Positions 44,086-55,062 of a DNA stretch of 64,000 bases are shown piece by piece. The notes below the pieces were generated by a model that saw only the letters and a program-made list of their open reading frames with translations, had not been told where the DNA came from and ran no database searches. This stretch comes from Alopecurus myosuroides (lineage: Eukaryota; Streptophyta; Magnoliopsida; Poales; Poaceae), in the NCBI GenBank assembly GCA_028641055.1, contig CM054062.1, forward strand, positions 16,301,639 through 16,365,638, given 5' to 3'. Both the position numbers and the translations under genes were made by a program. Within the stretch, counting starts at the first letter, position 1; every line of letters starts with the position of its first letter.

Positions 44086-44800
44086 TTATCGCTACCTGCC
44101 AAACGCCGACGCGTTGCCTGCGCGCGCTCCCTGTTAACTCGTAGCGTTTCGCGCCCTATTTGTCGCTGTATCGACCTCGCTAACCGCGTCGAGGTGCTTG
44201 CGTGCGCGCGCGTTGAAACCACGCGATACCAATCGCTAACCGCCAATCGCGCGTGCATCGCAACAACCGCACGGTTCCGCGTTGCTGTACGCCGTATCGC
44301 TGCCGACCAAAACGCGTGATCCTGGTCTCCCGGGATTCGTTCCGCGTTGGGCCACTTTTCCGCTACCGCCAAAGAAAAGCCATCGCGTTCCTGTTCCTAT
44401 CGGACCCCGAGCCGCTGTTTCCAAAACGCGTCACACGCGCACACTTTCCATCGCTGCTTGCTGTGAACCAGTCCACCGTTCACACGCGCAAACGTGTTGC
44501 AGAGACGCGCCTTCCGGCCAAAAACCATCCCGATCCGCGCACGCCTCCCGAGGAACTACTGCCGCTACACGCCAATCCCACCAATCCACTACGCACCACG
44601 CGCGCGTCCCTGGTCCCTGGCCCATATCCCCTGGCGGCCGTTTTTTTTTTCGTCGTGCTCGTACACCAATCCACACCTCCGTATCTTGTCCGAGCACTTT
44701 CACGCAACCGCCAAATACTACGCGCTTCGCGCCGACAGCTTCCAGGAACTACGCGACAAACGCCAAAACGCGCAGTACACGCCAACACATCCGTGAGCTA
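44086..44800 (+). other. CpG-rich block in the element leader
   Basis: About 700 bp crowded with CGCG, ACGCG and GCGCG words, set between AT-rich flanks. Several overlapping ORFs on both strands (for example 44253-44834 plus, 44073-44372 minus) are side effects of the composition and show no domain. The stretch of ten T near 44641 sits within it. Confidence 0.75.
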
Positions 44801-45573
44801 TTTTGAGTCAAAATTTTCTCTCCGTTTTCTTTAGTTTTTTTCCTTTATTTTCTTCCTGTTTTATCCCTAGGGTTCTTGTGCTGATCTTTGTTTAGCCTTA
44901 GCCACAGCCATTCTACAGCAAAATTTAGGTACACAACCCAAATGACTAGTTGTTTTATTGCTCTACAGGCTGCTCAATTTGATCAATTTTTGCCCATATT
45001 TTCTGTTTCCATTACATATTGCTCCTAGTTGATTCAAAGGCCATTGGAAAAATACAAAAAAAATAGAGAAAAAAATAAAAAGGAAAAGGTATAAAAAAAA
45101 GAGAAAAAAAAGCAAAAAGAGGCCGAGACATACTATCACTAGTGGAAGCTTATCATCTTGGATATTTTTGTGGACATTTGAGCAATCTTTTGCCTGTTTT
45201 CTTAGAGTATTTGCTAGTGTCTTTCCAGTGCATTGCAAAATTTCCTCCATATATTTACATTGCCACATTTGTCTCCATACTTGGTGTGTGTTTCCTGTGC
45301 TTTTTATATCACATTGGACAGCAAATAGGATTGTTATTTTGGTGTTGTTAGGTATCCATACCAAGCCCCACCATATACCTTGTTTGTCATGTGATTGTTA
45401 ACACCCTGGGTATTCTCTTCTTCACATCAAAGCCTATTAGTTGCCACTACTCGTTGGTAAGTATTTCTATTCACTTTGGAACGGTAAGATAATCTATTGT
45501 CTTGCTAGATTTTTGAGTGAGTTGTGAGAGAACACCACATCCCATTGTTATTTTGTTACTAACAATTTAATCA

Positions 45574-46638
45574 ATGGAGTTTTGTAGTTCTTATGTGTGC
45601 AGTGATACTTTCTGGGAGGAGGATTCTAGTGGAATACTTGCAACAAATTTGTTCCACTTCACAGGAGACATCAATGGTAGTACTGTTGCTATTACTCTTG
45701 ATAAGGGTACATGGTCTAATTTTGTTAGTATTGAGGTTATTGAAGCATTACAATTGACATCTTATGCAACTCGCAGTTCATTTATGTTAAAAACTAATGA
45801 TGCTACACTTCATATTACTCATGCTACCTGGATTCCGTTAACTATTCATGATCATACAGTACGAATTAGGTGTAATGTCCTTCCTAGAGCATTTACTTGC
45901 TGTCACCTTTTGTTGAGTGCAATGTGGTGCAATAGCTATAAGGTTAATTTTGATAGCCATTATCTTGATTTACAATTCTTTTGGAATAATAAGAGAGATT
46001 GGATAATACATGAAAGTCCTACAACATTTAAAAGAATTAGACATCAACCATTGGTTATGAGATTTGTAGAGGTTGAGAAGACCTATGAGGCTATTTCTAC
46101 TAATGTAACTATGTCTACTCCTAGTGTTGTGTCTTGTGATGTGCAGGTTGCTTTTGAAGAAAGGGAGCCTATAGTACAACCTGCACCACAACCACAACCA
46201 CCACCACCACAACCATTGGAGGAGCATGCCATTGTGCCTAGTTTTGTTTCTTGTGATATGCAGGTTACTTTTGAAGAAAGGGAGCCACAACAAGTAGAAC
46301 CTGCATCACCACTTGAGATAGATGAATTGGTACCTAATAATTCTGAGGAGGTTGCTATTGATAAAGGTGATGATTTCGTGTTACCCCTCTCAAGTATTGA
46401 TTTATGTAAACCCACTAAATTGCTAGTTGATTCTTGTGAGTTAACAAGCATAGATAGTCCACCTACATGTGAGAATGTGTTAATTTCGAAATTTAATCAT
46501 GTGGTGTTGATGACACATAAAGAAGTACTTGCTAAAATACCACCTAATGTTATTGTGGATTATATCATGTTAAATGAATCAATTAATGTGCAAAGTGCTA
46601 TGAAAAAAGTTGCTGAAATTTCATATGTTAATTTCTAG
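45574..46638 (+). CDS. ORF1 of the 5.3-kb element: retropepsin-like fold candidate, 354 aa
   Basis: Starts at ATG 45574. Residues about 20-60 read LFHFTGDINGSTVAITLDKG followed by TWSNFVSIEVIEALQL, which follows the retroelement aspartic-protease pattern (G.I.G....ILDxGxxxNFVS). The catalytic D-S/T-G is LDKG, so activity is doubtful. CCHLLLSAMWCNSYKVNFD at about 110 matches the later protease strand (usually ILGM.WL). The rest is Pro/Gln-rich with a duplicated module (SCDVQVAFEEREP and SCDMQVTFEEREP). There is no gag, zinc knuckle or RT. AT-rich codon use fits the flanks. Its role is unknown. Confidence 0.55.
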   Translation: MEFCSSYVCSDTFWEEDSSGILATNLFHFTGDINGSTVAITLDKGTWSNFVSIEVIEALQLTSYATRSSFMLKTNDATLHITHATWIPLTIHDHTVRIRCNVLPRAFTCCHLLLSAMWCNSYKVNFDSHYLDLQFFWNNKRDWIIHESPTTFKRIRHQPLVMRFVEVEKTYEAISTNVTMSTPSVVSCDVQVAFEEREPIVQPAPQPQPPPPQPLEEHAIVPSFVSCDMQVTFEEREPQQVEPASPLEIDELVPNNSEEVAIDKGDDFVLPLSSIDLCKPTKLLVDSCELTSIDSPPTCENVLISKFNHVVLMTHKEVLAKIPPNVIVDYIMLNESINVQSAMKKVAEISYVNF

Positions 46639-47467
46639 CAATTATGTTTCTTCTTTCACTTTTAACTTGATTGGTGACTATAACATGAGTGAAATTTTTA
46701 TGGTGGATCACATATGCATAATTTGTGATAAAGTGTCTGAATTGAACATTGTATTACCTTGGGTAGATAGGCTACAATTTTCTACATATGAGCATGATTT
46801 TACACATATGTTTGGTTTGCCACAATACTTGTCACATACATGTGCTAATAAATTGTTCTTCACTTATATTTGCAAATTAAGTTGCAATTTTCATGATGAA
46901 AATAATAAGCATGTTACCACCTTTGAGTGTACTAATACAATTAAATTTTATCATAGATCTTCTGTGAGAACAATTGAATTGATACTAAACAATAAAAGTA
47001 TATACACATATGATTCTCATGTTGATCATGATTTATTGAGCTTCACTTATATTTGCAATTGCGATTGCTATTTTATGGAGTGCTATGACAATTATGTGAT
47101 GTTTTTAAGCAAAATTCGTGGTCACATGTCTTGGGCTCAATTTTATGATATGATAACAACTAATGCACCTCATTATAGATATTTGTATTGTGCATACACG
47201 TTGTTCTTTTTGTTTCTTCCACTTTCAGCTTACTACAAGCCGAGAACGTCTTGTCTTGAAGAAAGGGAGGATGATATGGACATAATAGAGGTCCATGAGG
47301 ATTATTCATGCTTGAGTTGGAAAGAAATATTAAGCCTCACTGATGTTTATTATAAGGTGAATTCTTTCCTAACAAATAATGTTTGTGTTTATGAGAATGT
47401 TATACTACCTAATACTATGAATTTATGTATGATTAGGTTTATTAATAACACAAACATGGATGGATAA
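46625..47467 (+). CDS. ORF2 of the 5.3-kb element, Cys-rich, reads into the 3' LTR
   Basis: The first ATG at 46625 lies within the last codons of ORF1 in a different frame. About 280 residues are rich in Cys, His, Tyr and Asn (ICNCDCYFMECYDNYVMF; HTCANKLFFTYICKLSC). I recognise no domain. The frame crosses the polypurine tract (SCLEEREDDMDIIEV) and the 3' LTR start at 47272 and stops at 47465-47467. The equivalent point in the 5' LTR has GAA instead of TAA. It might be a decayed envelope-like or structural region, but nothing shows that. Confidence 0.45.
   Translation: MLISSNYVSSFTFNLIGDYNMSEIFMVDHICIICDKVSELNIVLPWVDRLQFSTYEHDFTHMFGLPQYLSHTCANKLFFTYICKLSCNFHDENNKHVTTFECTNTIKFYHRSSVRTIELILNNKSIYTYDSHVDHDLLSFTYICNCDCYFMECYDNYVMFLSKIRGHMSWAQFYDMITTNAPHYRYLYCAYTLFFLFLPLSAYYKPRTSCLEEREDDMDIIEVHEDYSCLSWKEILSLTDVYYKVNSFLTNNVCVYENVILPNTMNLCMIRFINNTNMDG
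47258..47271 (+). other. Polypurine tract
   Basis: GAAGAAAGGGAGGA immediately precedes the right LTR. Confidence 0.85.
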
Positions 47468-48157
47468 GAGGAAGCAAGGAGCAAGAGAAGGAGGCGTAGA
47501 AAACAACAACAAGGAAATGATGTTTCAGTTCGGACTAGCAGGAGTCCCGAATTTGAAATAGTCATGGATTCTTCATACGGGCTCCAAATACAGCAAACGA
47601 GCACAATCCGGTTAGGAAATTTGATGGGCTTTCCAATGGATCCGGCCCCAACAACAAATTCGACTCATGCAAGCCGTGGTGACCGAAACAATCCATGAAT
47701 AGTTTTCTGCCAGTTTCCAAATAGAGTCCAATTGGCTGCACCCATGTTGGGTCAGTTTGTATCCGAGTTGGTTGAGTCCAAACAAGTAGGAATAGGTCAA
47801 TTTCGTGGGAAAATACCCCTCCCTCATATATAGCTACCACCTGCGTGTGGAAGAGATTAGACTACGTTAAACCCAAAAACCCTAGACCTCTAGATTGAAA
47901 CTGCGTGTAAGCCTTTCATCTGGAAGTTCATCTGCAAACTTTACGTGATACCTGCTGTTCCACTGGGAATAATACGGTACAGGACCACTTGTAGTTGGTG
48001 GATTACTTGTGCAACAGTGTGGAGTTGAGAATATCCTTGGGGTTGCTATCTTTTGCATTGGCATCAGGGATCAGCCGGGAGAGTTCTTAGTGGCGCACTA
48101 GTTATCATACTGGAGTTGTCTGTGAGTTCACTGAGAAGATTGGGCCACCCCTTATCA
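47272..48157 (+). repeat. 3' LTR (886 bp)
   Basis: TGATATGGACATAATAG to CACCCCTTATCA. It follows the purine tract and is followed by the TCACC duplication. Confidence 0.93.
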
Positions 48158-50240
48158 TCACCGTTGGCCACAGCCACCACGGGGACGGTGATGGGGTCGT
48201 GCGGTTCGATAGGGCATGGGGTACACTGATGGACCCGAGGTCGAAAGCGGTGAAGCTAAAGTGAACGCGGGTCATTTTAATAGTTTTTAAGGGATGAAAA
48301 TGCAAAAGAAGACAAAAGAGGCCCACCTAACCGGGTCACCGAAACGGCAGATGGCCTGTGAAGCCTCGCTCGGCACCCGGATTAAATCTTTAGTTAATCA
48401 GGGATCCCCTATACATCTCTTTAAGCGAGTGTGAAGCGGTGTATCGCACGTGCTGGCCCGGCCCATTAGTATCCAGCCAGCGCACGAAGCCAGCGAGAGG
48501 GCACGCAGCCAGCGCACGTAGCCATGCACGAAGTCACTTCTACCTACACCTACAGGCAGTTCCAGCGAGAGTCACTTCTACGTACACTTGCACATAAAAA
48601 GGTCCTGTACACCTACAGGAAGTTCCAGCGAGAGTCCTTGTTGCTAGCTTCTCCTTTTTTTTCTTCCTTTTTTTCTTGCTTGTCCATTCTTTATCGATTT
48701 CTAATTTTTATTTAAAATATATCTTTTAGATTTTCAAGTATGAAAAATGTTCAGATTTTTACTAAAATCAAATTTAAAATGGTGAACAAAATCTGACTCA
48801 GAACAATTTTTGAAATGCCGATTTTTTTTTAAAGAAAAATTGGAAAAGGTGAACAATTTTTAGAAATTAGAAAAATCTTATACGATTTCCAAATATAAAT
48901 TATTTCAAAACATGAACAAAATTTACATATGAAAAAAACTCAAATTTGTAATTTTTTCATTTGTTTTTTTTTATTTGGACATTTTAAAGTTTGAACATTT
49001 TTCAGCTTGAACAATTAAAAAAAAAATCGGTGAACCAAAAATAATAATGAAGAAAATACGAATGCACCAAAGATAATGGTGAACCAAAATAATAGTGAAC
49101 CAAAATTTTTGATGAATAAAAACTAATAGTGAACCAAAAAATTTGGTGAACGAAAAATAATAGTGAACCAAAATTTTTGATGCACCAAAAAAAACCGCTT
49201 TACCAAAAAAGGTGAATCAAAAATTTTGGTGAACAAAAATGGTTCTGATTTTTAAAATGGTTCCAAACCGAAAATGGTTTCAAACTAAAAATCAATAAAA
49301 CAGAAACGAAAAATGATTCAGATTTTTAAATATCAAAAAACGAATATTTTCAAATAAAGGAAAATAAAACTAAAAATAAAACAGAAAAAAAGAAAACAAA
49401 AAAGAAAATGGAAAAAAAATTAAATAGGAAAATAGACAATAAAAAGATGTAAAAAAGTGGTATTACACTAATGTTACTATATCCTACTGGCTTTCCACGT
49501 ATGGCCCTAATCAAGAGATTGCTGGTTCGATCCCCCCTATTTTCTTATCTTTTCGCTTTAAATAATGGGCCGGCCCATTTAGAATAATACGTGGGCGAGT
49601 CCTAGGTACAACTCGCCATAGGCGATATATAGCGTCTGCGGTTAATCATGTTAATATTAATATATCAAAATGATGTACCTGCCAGCCCGGCCTGCTGTGC
49701 TATGACCGAATCGGCCCAGCCTGAGAACAAGCCCAGCAGAAAGGTAAACTGCATGCCACCGGGCTAAACTTCTGCCTCCTGTCATGGGCCAAATCAGCAC
49801 ATAATGGGATTCCAGCCCAACGTCGAAACACAAGCTGAACCGAGCGTTTTTAGCTCCTAGCGATTTCGACTTGGAGGATGCTGGATAGTGGAGACAGAGT
49901 TGCAAGATAGAATTTGAGGATTTAGTCACTTAGAGAAGCTGGGGCACTAGTACTAAACACGCCCTAATATTGAACCTAATCTTCTGTTTACGTGGCTGTG
50001 GTCCATCCCGGTGTCTTGTGCAAATTTTGTCTGGTTTTCATAACGTCCTCATTCATTTGCACAGAAACAAGGGCCATGAATAGCACCCACTAACCGTAAT
50101 GGGAACACCGCATACGTGTTATTCGTAGGGAGTGTATAAACATAGGGGTGTTGAACGTATTAAACTATTCATCCTGGCACAAACGGATGTACAATAAAGT
50201 ACACCAGTGGAGTATAAATTTCGAAACACCAGCGACGGAC
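48158..50240. other. Intergenic sequence between the LTR element and the CACTA element
   Basis: 48160-48640 is moderately GC-rich with short repeats (CCAGCGCACG; CAGTTCCAGCGAGAGT and AAGTTCCAGCGAGAGT). 48640-49450 is very A/T-rich. 49560-49660 (GGGCCGGCCC, AACTCGCCATAGGCGATAT) resembles ends of grass Mutator-type repeats. No gene is seen. Confidence 0.4.
49010..49260. repeat. Degenerate GTGAACCAAAA repeats
   Basis: Units such as GGTGAACCAAAA, AGTGAACCAAAATTTTTGATG and GGTGAACAAAAA recur at least ten times with variable spacing. Confidence 0.6.
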
Positions 50241-50460
50241 CACTAGTAGAAAATAGGCCTACAGTCCCGGTTCGGCAGGACCATTAATCCCGTCCGGGCA
50301 ACCGGGACTAGCTATGCGCGACTAAATGCCCCCCCCTATAGTCCCGCCACTTACGGACCGGGACTAAAAGCCCGTCCACGTGGGCGCTAGGGGTCCGTTG
50401 CGGCGGAGGACCTTTAGTCCCGGTTCTTGTGGTTAACCGGGACTGAAAACCTGCGCAGGT
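50241..50460. repeat. Left terminal and subterminal repeats of the CACTA element
   Basis: The CACTAGTAGAAAATAGG end is followed by at least four AGTCCCG / CGGGACT words in both orientations, for example CCTTTAGTCCCGGTTCTTGT and AACCGGGACT. Confidence 0.88.
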
Positions 50461-50704
50461 TTAGGGTTTTAGGCCCCCTAAACCTGTTTCCTTTTTAATT
50501 TGTTTTGTTTTAATTTTAGTACACATATACATGCATATATATATATATATATATGAAATATCAAACAAGGAGAATTCAATAGGAATATATAATATATATT
50601 CAATATCGGGTGACCATATATACAACCTCGAACAAGTTTCTATATTACACAATTAAGATGGACGAGCATACACAAATTCGCACAAGTTTCAAAGTACTTA
50701 GGGC

Positions 50705-51552
50705 TTATACATGCGGATAAAAGTCATCGTCGGTGGACGCATGGAACTCTCCTTTCTTCTGGATGACATGCCTAAGGAAAAATCCTGTTATTTCCTCTTG
50801 AATTGGTCGGAAGCGAGCTTCTGGAGTAAGCGCCCTCCGCAAGTTATTGAGACCCTTCCGCGTTTCCTCGTCCTTCTTCCTCTCAGATATTTCTTTCCGT
50901 ATGTTCTCACAGACATAGTATCCACATAGACCGGTCCCCGGTGGCTGCTTATCCACACCTTTGACCACATTTTTAAATCGTAGCGCATCTTTGAATTCAC
51001 CGACATGTTGAAGTGAGAGCCGTCTCCAAACTCTACAATGCAAATAAAATTAAATGAACAAGGGAGTTATTAGCTTAGAAAATGAGCAAAAGAGACCGAT
51101 CGATATAGAGCGCAAATGATTGAAAAATAATTACTTTTGCATCATTTTTCTCATGTTGACCCAAAGATCTGTATTTGAATTCATAGAGTCAATGATCAAA
51201 ACTAAGGACTTGTGAAGATCAATTTTTAGCAGAATCCAGTGGTACCTGCGGACACATTAGATGCAGAGTCATGCATAATTTATCGATTGGACATACCATG
51301 CATGGAGTAAACAAAAGAGAATGGGAACATGAGAGAAACACTCACCCAAAATGGTAAGGAAATAGAATATATCTTTTGGATTCATGCTTTTTAAAAAAAT
51401 TGTACAAGTCTTTCTCCACGTCTATGGGGTGACGTTCTAACATAGTTCCATTAATGATTTGTGGGTCAATGAACCCAATATCATGGATGAGTCTTACTTT
51501 GCATTCCCAAATCTTCAATCTGCATAATAGCGTACGGAACAATATAGTTAGG

Positions 51553-51607
<55 letters not shown>

Positions 51608-52046
51608 TAGGCAATGAAGAACGAGATGAGGTAGAAATAAATCACTTACAGAACGTAGCAACTCAGGATAGATTTGTCGAGCTCACGCATATTGAACAGC
51701 TGGAACAATTCACTCAACTCAACTGTTACAGAGTACTTTTTGGTGTGATGCTCCTCTGTATAATCCACATACACATATTCTTTGTCGGTAAATGCTATGA
51801 AATATTTGTACCAACGTAGCAGACTTTGCATTAGTGGTGGTAGATCCTTTTCCTTCGCAGGCTCGACGAGAGGCCCTTTCTTCACATATTTTAATGCTAC
51901 ATCAGCCATTGGCATATCGTCCATGTCTAAAAAGGCACGAAGAGACATACCGGACTCGGACGCATTTTGCATGGCAGTAGCTACAGTCAATCCCATTGCT
52001 GTCACAGCATTTATGACCTCGGGGTCCTGTTCCGGAGCGGCTTTCA
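50705..52046 (-). CDS. Ulp1-like C48 cysteine protease domain, C-terminal part of the CACTA ORF2-type gene
   Basis: Four exons with GT-AG introns and agreeing phases: 52046-51650, 51519-51346, 51245-51135 and 51032-50705. The catalytic order of the SUMO-protease-like C48 family is visible: His in YHWILLKIDL, Asp in LIIDSMNSN, and Gln and Cys in KQPPGTGLCGYYVC. The N-terminal part (DKEYVYVDYTEEHHTKKY; LLRWYKYFIAF) links it to the upstream ORF, from which it is separated only by one frame change at 52053-52059. The intron at 51520-51649 holds a long (TA)n run. Known: Ulp1-like domains occur in several plant DNA transposons. The role in transposition is unknown. Confidence 0.8.
51556..51604. repeat. 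(TA)n microsatellite
   Basis: About 24 TA units lie inside the first intron of the Ulp1 segment. Confidence 0.95.
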
Positions 52047-54655
52047 CTATGAGGGGGGGATCGATTGTTTACTCTGCATCCCGAGCTGGGCAACTTGTTT
52101 CCCGCTTTGTATCATTTTTGCTTTTTTTTTCTCCTCCTCCAATATTCCTGCTTGCTTACGAAGTTCAATATCATAGTCTTTAGGCAAATTCTTCACGGAT
52201 TGGGACACTGTCGATAAAAAATCCGTAGCCCAATAGTCTACAATCGGAGGGAATACTTCCTTGGGCTCAGGCTCCTTTAGCGCCTTCAGTTTGCCCTTCC
52301 ATTTCTCAACGTCAGCCTTCACGACCAATTTGGTTTCAGCATCACTAAGTTCCCAAGGCCTTGGGGGGAGAGGCTTCAGTGATGGCTCCGGTACCCGTGT
52401 GGTCTTAGGTACATAAGGGTCCGGGTTAATAGACCAAGAGCGGGTTCCCTTGCTGGCCGCCTGCTTCTGTTTCTTCGCTGGAGGAGGAATGGGGGGCGAC
52501 GTCTGCTTATCCTCCGGAGGATGAATGGGGGGCGACGTCCGCTTATCCTCCGGAGGAGGAATGGGGGGCGACGACGTCTGCTTTTCCTCCGGAGGAGGAA
52601 TAGTGGGAGACGTCTGCTTTTCCTCCGGAGGAGGAATGGGGGGCGACGTCTGCTTAACCGCCGGAGGAGGAATCGTGGGCGACGGCTGCTTAACCGCCGG
52701 AGGAGGAAGATCGGGGGACGGCGTCGAATGGCGTGAAGGAGGCGTAGGTGAACCAGCACCAGCACCACCACCACCACCAGCACCTGCACCATCGTAGGGG
52801 GGTGGACTTGTTAGCCTTGGCGTCTCGCCTGGAAACACTATGTACTTCTTTTTCCATAGAATGAACTGGCGCTTGACATCTCCAAGTCTTCTCTCCCCTT
52901 CGGGTGTAGCTATGTCAATCTCCAGGTCCTCAAACGCTTGGACTATGTCTTCCACCGTGACACGAGCATAGCCATATGGAATGGGGTTGTTGTGATGGAG
53001 TGCTCCAGATGTATAGGGTAAAGCACTGCCGGTAGCCACCTTCATGGAAATGTTCCCCATGGGATAATGCAGATCACATTCTTTCATGTCCTTTACGTCA
53101 TCCACGGGGTAGTGAGGCTCCGGTGCACGACTCTCGATCATCGGTGCATTAGCACCTGCAGTCGGGGCCTCCGTGGAAGCCACGCTGCTTCTCCGCTGCT
53201 GGCTTCCGAGATCCGTTGCATGTTCTTGATGCGGCCCTGCAGCCGACGCTTTTTCTTTCTCAAGTATTCCCGCCACGACCTTCTTCAGGTCAGAAACTTC
53301 CATTGCAAGATTCGCCAGTTCATCTGCAGCCCGGTCCGTACCTCTCCTACGGCTTCTGTAACAGTACGGGTCACCCTCCTGGGAAAACCCTACTTTCCAC
53401 GGCAATCTGCCTTTGCCTCGTATATGTCCTCCGTGTTCAGGATTTCCGAGGGCAACTGTCAGTTGGTCTCTCTCTCTGTTGAACGTGATCTTGCCCTGTT
53501 GAGCTTTGGTCATTGCGTCAACAAGGTCTTTTGTGGGAGCAAACTTTTTCTGCCGGTGAACACACTCCCCTGTCTCCGGGTCTAGCGATCCCCCATGCCC
53601 GTACCACCACATTTTGGCTCTTTCGTCCCATCCCTCTGTACCTAGACGGATTCCTCTTGCCCTTAGGCCGTCCTCCATTGCCTGCCACTTAGGCGCTGAA
53701 ACGCGGTATCCTATTGGCCCCATAACATGATGGTACTGTTTCTTTTCCGCATTAGCCTTATTTTTTGCCGACATTTCCTTGAAATGCTCCGATTTATGTT
53801 GCGTCACAAATTCTGTCCAATCATCTCTCAGTTTCTCATATTGTCCAGTGAAAATCGGAGTCTTGCCCTTGCTGACATATTCACGGAACAATTTTTTCTT
53901 GAAGTTCCGGAATGCTTCGGCCATCTTCTGAAGAGCGAACTCTTTGACTATCCTCCTCCTCTCACGTCCACCCGGAACGTCCTGACCGAATTCATCTTTT
54001 TTGTTGTATTCCGGAGGTAGAATGAAATGTGCAATAAGCTTTCTAAACATAATCTTTTTCGTTCTCTTGTCGACATAACTGAAACCAATACGTGCTTTCT
54101 TTGGCTCCTTCCATCCCTGGACGGTGATCGGGACGATGTCTCTAACAATGACTCCGCATTGGTTGATAAACTTTGTGGTGTGCTGTAGGGGCTTGCCGAT
54201 TTCACTGACTGATTCGATGGTATATATTTCGGAATCTTTCATCGCCTTGGATTTGCCACGCTTTGTCATACTAGATCCGACCGAGGGCTAAAATAAGAAA
54301 GAGAGTCGCGCGCGTTAGTCTTTGCAATTGGACCGAGGGCTAAAATAAGACCGAGGGCTAAAATATATACCTCGCCGGAGGTGGTTGTTCTTTGCAATTG
54401 GAGATCGTCGTTTGTCGACGGTTGACCTCCGTCATTAATGTCCATTCCTTCACCTCCTTGATCATCGACAATGTCTGTTCCTTCTTCACCTCCTTGATCA
54501 TCGACAATGTCTGTTCCTCCTTCACCTTCTTGATCCTCAAGGTTCAGATAAGAAGAGATTACATCATCGACAATGTCTGTTCCTCCTCCGGCTATGATAT
54601 CTAATATATAACCTTCAGCCACCTGTTCCGCCGTCAGGTCTCTATTGTCTGCCAT
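52047..54655 (-). CDS. CACTA TnpA-like (Transposase_24 type) protein, N-terminal part of the Ulp1 fusion gene
   Basis: Exon 1 is 54655-54371 (MADNRDLTAEQVAEGYIL, then four acidic TDIVDD-type repeats). The intron is 54370-54288, and exon 2 runs from 54287 to a TGA-side stop at 52047. Phase is 0 and the join is in frame. Exon 2 has IHQCGVIVRD-like plant CACTA sequence (actual FINQCGVIVRDIVPITVQGW), WDERAKMWWYGHGGSLDPET and ALGNPEHGGHIRGKGRLPWK, then a conserved block near 52830-53090 (CDLHYPMGNISMKVATG). A Pro-rich tandem repeat (PPIPPPEEKQTS, about seven copies) follows. It probably binds subterminal repeats, by analogy with maize TnpA. The frame is lost in a run of seven C, just before the Ulp1 domain. 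Confidence 0.8.
52490..52700 (-). repeat. Coding minisatellite, Pro-rich
   Basis: A unit of about 36-42 bp (GAGGAGGAATGGGGGGCGAC core on the plus strand) is repeated about seven times, encoding (S)PPIPPPE(E/D)K(Q/R)T. Confidence 0.88.
54281..54365 (-). repeat. Triplicated 3' splice-site segment in the first TnpA intron
   Basis: CCGAGGGCTAAAATA occurs at 54281, 54333 and 54351 (reverse complement TATTTTAG/CCCTCGG), each with an AG acceptor. TCTTTGCAATTGGA is also doubled (about 54319 and 54389). The acceptor at 54288 gives an in-frame join. Confidence 0.8.
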
Positions 54656-55062
54656 ATGTCACTCCTGCAGACATGCATGTAGTAAAAATTAATTAAGTAT
54701 ATAGGAGACTTAGCAAATATTGTCGTAGAAAGAGGGAAAACAGATTGGTAGGGTCGCTCAAATTACTTGGAGAACCCCATAGCTAGGTTGCATTTGCTTT
54801 TCTGGTCATTTTGGTATATTACACTTAATATTCTGAATTTATTGAATTAAAACTTACTTTCATTATTTTAATGAATTTAACTCAAATTCAAATATGGTCT
54901 CATTTTAAACTTTGTCAAACATGAATGATAATGATATAAACAGATAGCTTACATTTTTGTGAACATTTTGCATATTTTTCCATAATTTTTGGAATTATAA
55001 ATTAAAAGTTATTTAATTTAGAAGATTTAATTATGTTCTGTAATTCCATATACAGTGGGCCC

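Larger units (their letters stand above)
42853..48157 (+). mobile_element. Complete non-autonomous LTR retrotransposon (5305 bp) with two unusual ORFs
   Basis: Two 886-bp direct repeats with TG/CA ends, exact TCACC target duplications, a tRNA-Met-like primer site after the left LTR (CGGTATCAGA) and the purine tract GAAGAAAGGGAGGA directly before the right LTR. There is no recognisable gag, RT, RNase H or integrase. The 3533-bp interior has a CpG-rich block, a protease-like ORF and a second ORF running into the 3' LTR. About 26 differences between LTRs by eye (near 3%) suggest about 1 million years at 1.3e-8 per site per year. I do not recognise the family. Confidence 0.93.

Noticed and set aside
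44073..44834. Several overlapping ORFs of 90-190 codons on both strands
   Set aside because: All lie in the CpG-rich block, where stop codons are rare. They overlap in several frames and show no domain.
49480..49545. Possible tRNA or tRNA-derived SINE (GGTTCGATCCC box)
   Set aside because: A B-box-like word is present, but no A box at proper distance and no cloverleaf could be drawn.
51342..51614. Separate small ORF beginning with Ile-Tyr repeats
   Set aside because: The Ile-Tyr run is the (TA)n microsatellite of an intron. Only the part from 51519 downward is an exon of the Ulp1 segment.
52490..52700. Regular repeats resembling a CRISPR array
   Set aside because: The repeats are in frame and encode a Pro-rich linker of the TnpA-like protein.
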